Below are positions 1 to 4,857 of a stretch of DNA of 6,822 nt, piece by piece. Position 1 is the first letter of the stretch, and every line of letters starts with the position of its first letter. Location: the NCBI GenBank assembly GCA_013203245.1, contig JABMOR010000069.1, positions 1-6,822 of the forward strand. Reading direction: 5' to 3'. The notes under the pieces are model-generated. The model was not told the origin of the DNA and ran no database searches. It saw only the letters and a program-made list of their open reading frames with translations. A program made the translations under genes and the position numbers. This stretch comes from Candidatus Nitrosopumilus sp. Lineage in GTDB: Archaea; Thermoproteota; Nitrososphaeria; Nitrososphaerales; Nitrosopumilaceae.

Positions 1-397
1 GACAATGGGTCTTGAAATGGCAGGTTTAGTATTAATTTGGATTCCAATTCATATTTGGGAACTTACTTTACATTTAAAAGACGATTATAACAAAGTAAAT
101 GTTCCAATGTTAACTGCAGTGCAATCAGAAAAAACATCTGCAAGAGCTATTGCACTTTCAACAGTTGTAATGGTATTATTTTCAATTGCTCCATTTTTCA
201 TTACAACTCAAAGCGGTGAAGAAATGGTTGGAGCAGTATATCTATGGACAGCAATTGCTTCAGGTGCTCTGATGTTAGGATTATCAATATGGGTCATGGT
301 CAAACCAATGGAAAAAGCTGCCTGGACATTATTTAAATTCTCTAGCCCATATTTGGCAGTATTATTTATTGCGCTAATGGTTGATTCTGCATTATAA
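1..397 (+). CDS. ctaB: Protoheme IX farnesyltransferase (haem O synthase), C-terminal part
   Basis: The gene enters from the left edge already open, so the ATG at position 5 is an internal methionine. The visible 131 residues are less than half of the usual roughly 290. Known function: this UbiA-type integral membrane prenyltransferase adds a farnesyl group to haem b, giving haem O for haem-copper terminal oxidases. The diagnostic stretch is IPIHIWELTLHLKDDYNKV followed by VPMLT, which matches the family pattern PHFWxLAL...DDYxxAxVPMLP near the end of the second conserved loop. About four hydrophobic membrane segments are visible (around residues 4-20, 48-66, 75-98 and 112-129, counted from the ATG at 5). 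The TAA stop at 395-397 abuts the stop of the convergent gene. Confidence in the family is high. The substrate assignment rests on the family, because other UbiA members share the DDY region only loosely. Confidence 0.9.
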   Translation, partial: TMGLEMAGLVLIWIPIHIWELTLHLKDDYNKVNVPMLTAVQSEKTSARAIALSTVVMVLFSIAPFFITTQSGEEMVGAVYLWTAIASGALMLGLSIWVMVKPMEKAAWTLFKFSSPYLAVLFIALMVDSAL

Positions 398-601
398 AAT
401 ACTCCCTTTATCATCTAAACTGTTTAGTTCTTTAGTGATTTCAGAATGATTTTCTACTAGGCTTTTGAGTTCACTTTTTAATTCTTCAGAGTTCCATTCA
501 GATGAAATTAGAGATGTTAGTTTTGCGACAATTTTCCATTGAATATTATTTTGATCATCTATTAATTTTAAAAATTGCTTTCCTTTTTCTTCATCATCCA
601 T
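392..601 (-). CDS. Small acidic helical protein, unknown function
   Basis: This 69-residue protein is not recognised. It is charged, has no membrane segment or cysteines, and has a heptad-like spacing of Leu/Ile across residues 10-62 (for example KLTSLISSEWNSEELKSELK), suggesting one or two amphipathic helices or a short coiled coil. Two tryptophans (near residues 22 and 36) are the only aromatic landmarks apart from one Phe. The ATG at 601 is supported by a TATA-like element centred 26 bases upstream, the spacing expected for a leaderless archaeal transcript. The gene converges on ctaB and their stop codons overlap. I consider it real because its composition is protein-like and it fills the space exactly, but no homologous family comes to mind. 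Confidence 0.6.
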   Translation of the reverse strand: MDDEEKGKQFLKLIDDQNNIQWKIVAKLTSLISSEWNSEELKSELKSLVENHSEITKELNSLDDKGSIL

Positions 602-621
602 AATTTTTTGATATTATGCAA

Positions 622-631
622 TCATAAAAAG
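622..631 (-). promoter_or_regulatory. TATA-like box for the small acidic gene
   Basis: Read on the minus strand the element is CTTTTTATGA, centred about 26 bases before the ATG at 601. That distance would place the transcription start at or next to the start codon, as in leaderless archaeal mRNAs. There is no Shine-Dalgarno sequence between it and the ATG. This is a pattern match only. Confidence 0.4.
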
Positions 632-642
632 TTAGCATTGGT

Positions 643-654
643 AATTATATAATT
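643..654. promoter_or_regulatory. Palindromic TATA-like element in a divergent spacer
   Basis: AATTATATAATT is a perfect 12-base palindrome lying almost exactly midway between the divergent starts at 601 (minus) and 692 (plus). For the plus gene it lies about 43 bases before the ATG, implying a leader of roughly 15-20 bases. A weaker alternative TATA (TTTATTAG, about 662-669) would give a leaderless message. Because TATA boxes in AT-rich DNA are easily palindromic by chance, a shared bidirectional promoter is a suggestion only. Confidence 0.35.
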
Positions 655-691
655 TCAAAGTTTTATTAGTAAATAATAGGTATTTTTTCTA

Positions 692-847
692 ATGCAGTGT
701 AGTATTTCAGAATGTAAAGAAAAGGCAATAGAGACTGTACAAATTAGTTTTAAGGAGACAAGAAATCTATGTAAAAAGCATTTTAGATTATTTAAAAACA
801 AGGACAAAAAACATAATCCAACATTTTCCAAGGCATCAGATTTTTAG
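692..847 (+). CDS. 51-residue putative zinc-binding protein
   Basis: A short open frame runs from ATG at 692 to TAG at 845-847. It encodes a very basic protein beginning MQCSISECKEKAIETV and has the metal-ligand pattern C3-x4-C8-x18-C27-x2-H30, with the second half reading NLCKKHF. This layout (an N-terminal C-x4-C, then LCxxH) is what I would expect of the small single-zinc proteins common in thaumarchaea. The last 20 residues are Lys-rich and end without structure. The spaced cysteines and histidine, the divergent promoter position and the good fit between neighbouring genes argue for a real gene despite its size. Function is unknown: a nucleic-acid-binding or protein-docking role is inferred only from the basic charge and zinc ligands. 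Confidence 0.6.
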   Translation: MQCSISECKEKAIETVQISFKETRNLCKKHFRLFKNKDKKHNPTFSKASDF

Positions 848-915
848 CACCCTCAAATATTTTTACATAACAAAATTATTGAAAGATTTAACATCTACTA
901 TTTTCAAAATAGATT

Positions 916-1416
916 ATGGCAACAAAGAAGAAAAGTACGCCTAAAAAGACAGTGAAAGAAACTTCTAAACCTAAAAAGACAGTGAAAAAAGCTACTTCTA
1001 AACCTAAAAAACAAGTTACAAATTCATCAAAGAAATCAGAATTTGAAAAAGCTTGGAATGACTACAATTCTGCTTTGAGTGGTTGGAAAGATTCTCTTAC
1101 ACAATGGCAAAAAGCCACTAATGAAACTTTAATGACATATCATGATGCATGTCAAAAAGCATTAGAATCAGATGCAGAATTATTAAAAAAAGTTAGTTCA
1201 AGTTGGGAAAATACTTGGGAAGAGATTGGCCCTGAATACATTAAACAACAAACAAAAATGATGGAGAATATCTTTAAAGAAACCAACATAGAATCAGTCA
1301 AAAAATTCAATGGGCAATGGGAAAAATTTCTAAAAACTTCTGGAGATGATTCAATAACAGCATATCAAGAGGCTATCAAAAGCTTCAATCAAGCGTGGCA
1401 ATCAGATAAAATGTGA
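916..1416 (+). CDS. Protein A: lysine-tailed, phasin-like helical protein
   Basis: The 166-residue protein has two parts. Residues 1-40 form a Lys/Pro/Thr/Ser tail with three copies of a PKKTV-type unit at P9, P19 and P30, resembling histone H1 tails. Residues 41-166 are predicted helical and rich in Trp (W47, W57, W64, W97, W101, W135, W161), with no membrane segment. The helix from E42 aligns without gaps to the N-terminus of the minus-strand protein at 3854-4267 (W47/W14, Y50/Y17, L54/L21, W57/W24, K58/K25). Residues 131-150 match one 19-residue repeat of that protein. Known analogy: bacterial PhaF combines a phasin domain with a histone-like Lys/Ala/Pro tail and links storage granules to DNA, although there the tail is C-terminal. 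A similar role is inference. A weak TATA-like stretch (about 885-892) precedes the ATG at leaderless spacing. Cys79 is the only cysteine. Confidence 0.75.
   Translation: MATKKKSTPKKTVKETSKPKKTVKKATSKPKKQVTNSSKKSEFEKAWNDYNSALSGWKDSLTQWQKATNETLMTYHDACQKALESDAELLKKVSSSWENTWEEIGPEYIKQQTKMMENIFKETNIESVKKFNGQWEKFLKTSGDDSITAYQEAIKSFNQAWQSDKM
934..1020 (+). repeat. Imperfect tandem repeat encoding the lysine tail
   Basis: Three near-copies of a unit around ACTTCTAAACCTAAAAAGAC occur in frame inside protein A, with steps of 30 and 33 bases between the CCT codons at 940, 970 and 1003. The second and third copies are nearly identical in their first 16 bases. The unit encodes TSKPKKTVKK-like peptides. 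In-frame step lengths indicate duplication within the coding sequence under selection for a basic tail. Confidence 0.75.
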
Positions 1417-1431
1417 TTATTACATATCAAA

Positions 1432-1448
1432 ATTTTATTTTTTCATTT
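1432..1448 (+). terminator. T-rich candidate terminator after protein A
   Basis: About 16 bases past the TGA of protein A lies a T-rich tract (ATTTTATTTTTTCATTT). Oligo-T tracts without a hairpin terminate archaeal RNA polymerase. In such AT-rich DNA the match is weak evidence. Confidence 0.35.
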
Positions 1449-1503
1449 CAACTATTCTAAAAACTTTGAAATCACATACTGAATAAATTCCTTAAATCAC
1501 AGA

Positions 1504-1794
1504 TCAATCATTTTTCATAATAGTTTCTTCTAGGTTTTTGATGGGTCTTTTTGTTTCTCACCTAACACCATAAGCTTTTTGTGAAGAAGGTTTGAAAAAT
1601 TTAATTTCAATATTATCTAAATTGTAAAGTTTGTTTTCTATATTATCAAATTTTTTGTTTTGTTTTTGTAATGTTTGAATTATTTCATGTTAAATATCTA
1701 CAACCTCTACTTTGTCATTACAAAAAATAATGATTAGTTTCTACGAATTAAGCAATGATTTTACAGTATCAACATGAGATAACAAAAATTCCAT
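1504..1794 (-). pseudogene. Decayed gene for a small coiled-coil protein, three in-frame stops
   Basis: The minus strand from ATG at 1794 to TGA at 1504-1506 keeps a single frame of 97 codons but is interrupted by TAG at 1741-1743, TAA at 1690-1692 and TGA at 1558-1560. The four pieces read like one protein: MEFLLSHVDTVKSLLNS, then KLIIIFCNDKVEVVDI, then a 43-residue stretch that includes QTLQKQNKKFDNIENKLYNL and ends FFKPSSQKAYGVR, then ETKRPIKNLEETIMKND. The third piece has clear heptad character. No frameshift is needed to join them, so decay would be by point mutation. I do not recognise the family. It occupies most of the otherwise gene-free stretch 1417-1871. Chance translation of AT-rich DNA is possible, but the balanced composition and heptad pattern argue against it. 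Confidence 0.55.
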
Positions 1795-1842
1795 AATACG
1801 AGTAAATACAAAAAATATTTGAAATAGGCATAAAAAATAGGG

Positions 1843-1850
1843 TTATAATC
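1843..1850 (+). promoter_or_regulatory. TATA-like box for the two-gene unit
   Basis: TTATAATC is centred about 26 bases before the ATG at 1872, consistent with leaderless transcription. A second AT-rich candidate (GCATAAAAAATAG, 1829-1841) would give a leader of around ten bases. No ribosome binding site is visible before this ATG. Confidence 0.4.
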
Positions 1851-1871
1851 AGCACAATGCAACTGAAATAA

Positions 1872-2255
1872 ATGGAAATTGTGATTGAACCATGGAAAAA
1901 ATTGATTATTCATGAAGTAATTGAATACAAGTTTGAGGATTGGGTAAAACAAATAGCTTTTAGCACACGTTCATCAGGAGGTGGAATTCCCACTATGCAA
2001 TGGACAAATGGAGTAGTTTTCTCTCCAGCAAATTTCCCTACAACAAATTCTACAGTTGATGAACAATTGAAAGGTACATTGCATTGGTCATCAGTATCAT
2101 TTGCAATTAAAGAGAAATTTGAAAAACAGATTGTCAAAGAGAATGCAACAATAAATTTAGTTGATGTTAGTGTTAATGAAATTTTTAAAGAATTAGCTAC
2201 TAGTTTAAAATCACAATCCAAATATGCTAATTCAGAAGCTAGTACAACCCAATGA
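1872..2255 (+). CDS. Unknown 127-residue protein, first gene of a two-gene unit
   Basis: This protein is not recognised. It is soluble in appearance, with no signal peptide or membrane segment. The N-terminal half looks mixed alpha/beta, with a glycine-rich turn at SSGGGIP (34-40) followed by MQWTNGVVFSPANFP (42-56). Residues 60-112 contain a conserved-looking LKGTLHWSSVSFAIKEKFEK segment and a C-terminal helix. The last 15 residues are polar and probably disordered. Its stop overlaps the start of the next gene by four bases (ATGA at 2252-2255), so the two are almost certainly co-transcribed and perhaps translationally coupled. The start at 1872 is the first ATG, with a TATA-like box at the correct distance. 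The adjacent divergent pseudogene marks this as a possibly less conserved locus. Confidence 0.65.
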   Translation: MEIVIEPWKKLIIHEVIEYKFEDWVKQIAFSTRSSGGGIPTMQWTNGVVFSPANFPTTNSTVDEQLKGTLHWSSVSFAIKEKFEKQIVKENATINLVDVSVNEIFKELATSLKSQSKYANSEASTTQ

Positions 2256-2935
2256 ATATTGAAGAAACAATAGAAAAATGTGAAATTTCTTTAAAACAAA
2301 TTAAACAATATGATCCTGATCCATTTTATGTAAATTATTTTTTTAATCAATACATTAGTTTAATAAATAATATAATTACAGGAATTTTTGAAGAAGCTAA
2401 CAGAGATTTTGGATTATTTTTATCAGATGAAATAACTGAAAAAAACTTTTATGAAAAAGCAAAATTGAAAAATGATAAAAATGCCATTAAATTTTCAGAA
2501 TGGTTTAGAACAAAATACACTGAAGAACATAATAATACATATCCAAATTTTATGAATGACATATGTAATTTTAGAAATAAATTTAAAAAATTACCAGATG
2601 TTAAAATTATGATTAGAGCATTAGATAGATACAAAGATGACATTAATCAAGAAATTAAAGTTCCTTTAAGTAATGAAAAATTACGTTCTAAGGATGAATT
2701 AAAAATTGAAATAAAAAGACAATTACCAATATTTTTAGAGATTATTAATCATAAAAGACGTGAAAAAAATGAGCCTAAAGTTGAAGAAAATCAGGTTATA
2801 GCATCTACATTTTGTGACAGTGAAAATGTTAAAAATATTGAAATTGTTTATGCTGCTGAAATTTACATTCCAGTAATGAAACGGTTAGTTGAAGAATCAA
2901 GGAAGGAAATTAAAAATTTAACCAGAAATAATTAA
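2252..2935 (+). CDS. Unknown 227-residue charged helical protein, second gene of the unit
   Basis: This protein is not recognised. It is strongly charged, predicted mostly helical and soluble. Recognisable landmarks are an aromatic N-terminal stretch FYVNYFFNQYISLINNII (25-42), EEANRDFGLF (47-56), KFSEWFRTKYTEEH (80-93), a basic region KIEIKRQLP (151-159), INHKRREKNEPKVEENQV (165-182) and a C-terminal helix AAEIYIPVMKRLVEESRKEI (201-220). There is one cysteine pair at distance (C10, C105) plus C188, with no metal motif. The ATG lies within the ATGA overlap with the upstream gene. GC content is visibly low: blocks such as 2281-2340 and 2341-2400 have only 10-11 G/C in 60, against about 23-26 in blocks of the UbiD gene. 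That may indicate relaxed or foreign base use. The stop lies nine bases from the stop of the convergent minus-strand gene. Confidence 0.65.
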   Translation: MNIEETIEKCEISLKQIKQYDPDPFYVNYFFNQYISLINNIITGIFEEANRDFGLFLSDEITEKNFYEKAKLKNDKNAIKFSEWFRTKYTEEHNNTYPNFMNDICNFRNKFKKLPDVKIMIRALDRYKDDINQEIKVPLSNEKLRSKDELKIEIKRQLPIFLEIINHKRREKNEPKVEENQVIASTFCDSENVKNIEIVYAAEIYIPVMKRLVEESRKEIKNLTRNN

Positions 2936-2944
2936 AAATTTAAT

Positions 2945-3607
2945 CTATAATCCAAAAATTGAATTTTCTGATTTAATTTTGACTAGGGGGAAATATGAAT
3001 AGCCATGATCAAAACTATCGGAAAATTCTGGATCTTGACCTTGATTTCCTCGATATTTAACAAAATGCTTAGTAGGCTCTGAATCTAATTCAATGTAATT
3101 GAAATTATAGTATACTTCATCCATTACTAGAGAAGTAATGTATCCCATTACCCAAGATTTTTTGTGAGGTAATGCATAAAGTATAAGATTTTGTTCTTCT
3201 GGAAATTCTGGATCATATGTTAATCGAGCTAAACTTCCTAAATCTTTTACCTGGATGGGATGGAATTGATCAGATAGTTTCTTTGATTTCATAGGTAGAG
3301 ATGAAATTTTAGATTCCATATGAATAATAGGAGCATGAAGAGAATTGGTTTTTGTAGATTCAACAACATCACAAATTTCTTTTCCAGAATTGACTTGATA
3401 TGAAACATATCTTCCGGATTTTTGCATAGGTACATAAAAAATCAACAAGGTATTTGCAAGGATTAAACTACTTGAGATAATTCGAGTACCATCTAGTTCT
3501 TGAGAATAAACTCGCTTAGGATACTCTTGTAATGCACATGCAAATCTTGCTAAATCATCAAAACTGGATAATTCGACATAGTATTCATTCTGAGTAATTG
3601 TCACCAA
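2945..3607 (-). CDS. Unknown 220-residue protein with a non-ATG start
   Basis: This protein is not recognised. It is soluble or peripheral, with one moderately hydrophobic stretch (SSLILANTLLIFYVPM, 46-61) that looks more like buried beta-strand than a membrane helix, and a Tyr/Phe-rich C-terminal half (SWVMGYITSLVMDEVYYNFN, 151-170; HGYSYFPLV, 201-209). The first ATG would be at residue 61, which would remove a well-ordered N-terminus, so the start must be TTG at 3607 or the adjacent GTG at 3604. No Shine-Dalgarno sequence is visible. The upstream membrane-protein gene ends 15 bases before the TTG in the same reading frame, with one TGA between them, so co-transcription is likely. The gene ends with TAG at 2945-2947, converging on the 227-residue gene. 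Confidence 0.6.
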   Translation of the reverse strand: MVTITQNEYYVELSSFDDLARFACALQEYPKRVYSQELDGTRIISSSLILANTLLIFYVPMQKSGRYVSYQVNSGKEICDVVESTKTNSLHAPIIHMESKISSLPMKSKKLSDQFHPIQVKDLGSLARLTYDPEFPEEQNLILYALPHKKSWVMGYITSLVMDEVYYNFNYIELDSEPTKHFVKYRGNQGQDPEFSDSFDHGYSYFPLVKIKSENSIFGL

Positions 3608-3622
3608 AAAATTGTAAATTTG

Positions 3623-3844
3623 TCAGGGTTTTATTCTTTCCACATTTTGATAATCTTTTGTTTGGAATTTTTTTCTATCAAAATATTCCATGATAAAATG
3701 AAAAATAATTAGTTTACCAAAAACAATCATGGAAATAAAAGATAGTGTGTATTCTTCTAAATGAAACAAATATCCTGTAACGCCTATTGCAGTCATGATT
3801 TCTAATCCAGTACACGTACAAAAAAAGAGAAATTTTTTTCTCAA
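3623..3844 (-). CDS. Small two-helix membrane protein, TTG start
   Basis: The 73-residue product has two hydrophobic segments, FLFFCTCTGLEIMTAIGVTG (5-24) and an equally long one at about residues 33-52 (starting TLSFISMIVFGK), followed by a basic cytoplasmic-looking tail (DRKKFQTKD). The basic start MRKK and the basic tail suggest both ends are cytoplasmic. No ATG is available before Met17, which lies in the middle of the first helix, so TTG at 3844 is the only sensible start. C9 and C11 form a CxC at the membrane face, of unknown significance. The gene begins nine bases after the stop of protein B and ends 15 bases before the next gene, all three in the same frame. Function is unknown. Confidence 0.5.
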   Translation of the reverse strand: MRKKFLFFCTCTGLEIMTAIGVTGYLFHLEEYTLSFISMIVFGKLIIFHFIMEYFDRKKFQTKDYQNVERIKP

Positions 3845-3853
3845 TTCAACAAT

Positions 3854-4267
3854 TTATGGGGATTTTGGCCACATTGAAGTCCAAGTCTCAGCAAATTTTT
3901 TCATCATTTCGCCGTAAACATTCATCTGTTCTAAACCAGATGAGCTTAGAGTTTTTTGCCAATGTTCAGCAAATTGTTTGAACGTGGATGCATTAGTATC
4001 ATTAAGGGCCTTTTGCCAATTTTCTCCAAATTCTTTAAAAGAATTCATTCCAACATCATTGAGAGATTTTTGCCAATTTTCTCCAAATAATTTCATGGTT
4101 TCAGCGCTTGATTCAACATTTGCTTTATCCCAAACACCATTGAATTTTGATTGCATGTCTTTACTTGCATTTTGGATTTGCTCAAAAAGAGATTTCCAAT
4201 TTTCAAGTGATTTTGTATATTCTTGCCATAATGAATCCCATTCATTATTTTTTGGTTGATCTGACAT
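3854..4267 (-). CDS. Protein B: Trp-rich phasin-like protein with 19-residue repeats
   Basis: The 137-residue protein is soluble and helical. Residues 9-35 (EWDSLWQEYTKSLENWK onward) align without gaps to residues 42-68 of protein A. From F42 it consists of units of exactly 19 residues with pattern F/Y-x3-W-Q/D-K-A/S/T-L: F42/W46, F61/W65, F80/W84, F99/W103 and a degenerate Y118/M122, ending in an aromatic FAETWTSMW segment. Middle units begin FGENWQKSLND, FGENWQKALND and FAEHWQKTLSS. Known analogy: phasins and the PhaE subunit of class III polyhydroxyalkanoate synthase are likewise Trp-containing amphipathic helical proteins that coat granules. Assignment to them is inference. The start is ATG at 4267, with a TATA-like box about 40 bases upstream. 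It lacks the lysine tail of protein A and lacks cysteine. The membrane-protein gene follows after nine bases. Confidence 0.75.
   Translation of the reverse strand: MSDQPKNNEWDSLWQEYTKSLENWKSLFEQIQNASKDMQSKFNGVWDKANVESSAETMKLFGENWQKSLNDVGMNSFKEFGENWQKALNDTNASTFKQFAEHWQKTLSSSGLEQMNVYGEMMKKFAETWTSMWPKSP
3893..4144 (-). repeat. 57-base in-frame tandem repeats inside protein B
   Basis: Successive units are spaced exactly 57 bases. On the plus strand TTTTGCC recurs at 3954, 4011 and 4068, and the last two extend to a nearly identical TTTTGCCAATTTTCTCCAAA. Nucleotide identity is high between the middle units and decays outward, consistent with stepwise internal duplication. The encoded repeat is 19 residues. 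Confidence 0.8.
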
Positions 4268-4302
4268 TAACTAAAGAGAGTTTTCATTATTCTTAAGTAG
4301 AT

Positions 4303-4313
4303 CTATAAAAATT
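4303..4313 (-). promoter_or_regulatory. TATA-like box for protein B
   Basis: The minus-strand AATTTTTATAG is centred about 40 bases before the ATG at 4267, which predicts a leader of roughly 14 bases. It lies between the stop of the thioesterase gene (4321) and protein B, so protein B probably has its own promoter. Confidence 0.4.
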
Positions 4314-4320
4314 AAAAAAG

Positions 4321-4809
4321 TTATTTTTGACGATTTTTTAATCTAGTATCCATTCGGATTTTGCCTTCTTCAAATTTTCTTCTATCATCATCTGTTTTTA
4401 AAGCCAATTTAGGAACGGGAGTAGGTTTTCCATTTTTATCAAGAGATACAAACGTTACAAAAGCAGATCCAGTAACAGTTCTAATTCCAGTAGCAATATC
4501 TTCAGCTTCAGCTTTAACCTCTATTTCCATTGATGAATTATGAACATAATTTATCCTAGCATTTAATGAAAGAACATTTCCAACGAAAACAGGTTTCAAA
4601 AAATTCACACTATCCATAGAGACAGTAACTGCATTTGATTGACTATGACGTTGAGCAACAATTCCTGCCACCATATCAATATGTTTTAGAATTTCACCTC
4701 CAAATACATTTCCTGCTGGATTTGCATCAGAAGGAAACATTCGAACAATTACTTCAGCATGAGACTCTGAAGGGCTTTTTTCTTGTATATTGGGACTTTC
4801 TGAGGACAT
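4321..4809 (-). CDS. Hot-dog fold acyl-CoA thioesterase (YciA/BACH type)
   Basis: The 162-residue product matches cytosolic acyl-CoA hydrolases that cleave acyl-CoA to free acid and CoA. The signature segment is NPAGNVFGGEILKHIDMVAG (30-49), carrying the conserved Asn34, the FGG turn and Asp45, which correspond to the catalytic/CoA-pocket residues of this family. It is followed by the strand VTVSMDSVNFLKPVFVGNVL (61-80), where the F-x-x-P-V-x-x-G element is typical. Length fits a single hot-dog domain, so activity would need oligomerisation. The first 15 residues and the basic tail (residues 145-162) are probably disordered. The acyl chain preference cannot be read from sequence. The start is ATG at 4809, 48 bases after the UbiD stop; a TATA-like stretch and a palindrome in that gap suggest separate control. 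A link to the phasin-like neighbour through acyl-CoA or hydroxyacyl-CoA turnover is possible but speculative. Confidence 0.9.
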   Translation of the reverse strand: MSSESPNIQEKSPSESHAEVIVRMFPSDANPAGNVFGGEILKHIDMVAGIVAQRHSQSNAVTVSMDSVNFLKPVFVGNVLSLNARINYVHNSSMEIEVKAEAEDIATGIRTVTGSAFVTFVSLDKNGKPTPVPKLALKTDDDRRKFEEGKIRMDTRLKNRQK

Positions 4810-4830
4810 TTTTTATCTAATTATCATTCT

Positions 4831-4854
4831 CAATTTAATTGAATCAGTTGATTC
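4831..4854 (-). promoter_or_regulatory. TATA-like stretch with adjacent 14-base palindrome upstream of the thioesterase
   Basis: On the minus strand AATTAAATTG (4831-4840) is centred 26 bases before the thioesterase ATG. Directly upstream, at the position of the BRE, lies GAATCAGTTGATTC (4841-4854), an inverted repeat with two perfect 6-base arms and a 2-base centre. It could be an operator for a small dimeric regulator. A terminator for UbiD is less likely, as no T-run follows it on the minus strand. Confidence 0.35.
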
Positions 4855-4857
4855 TGA

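Noticed and set aside
1417..1871. tRNA, other structured RNA or an origin in the longest gene-free stretch
   Set aside because: I found no T-arm-like GTTCGAATC sequence, no long GC-rich stems and no repeated origin boxes; in this AT-rich genome structured RNA should stand out as GC-rich. The pseudogene explains most of it.
1761..1952. Minus-strand hydrophobic 63-codon open frame overlapping the start of the gene at 1872
   Set aside because: It is Phe/Tyr/Leu-rich low-complexity translation of AT-rich DNA, overlaps both the pseudogene start and a better plus-strand gene, and has no promoter fit.
1910..2221. Minus-strand 103-codon open frame inside the 127-residue gene
   Set aside because: It is wholly antisense to a better-supported frame that is coupled by ATGA to the next gene.
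3893..4144. 57-base periodic repeats as a regulatory or CRISPR-like array
   Set aside because: The period is exactly 19 codons, differences between units keep the F-x3-W-Q-K pattern, and the whole lies within an open frame.
3978..4259. Plus-strand 93-codon open frame opposite protein B
   Set aside because: It is Cys/Phe/Ser-rich with antisense-like composition; the minus-strand frame has a clear repeat structure and a paralogue.
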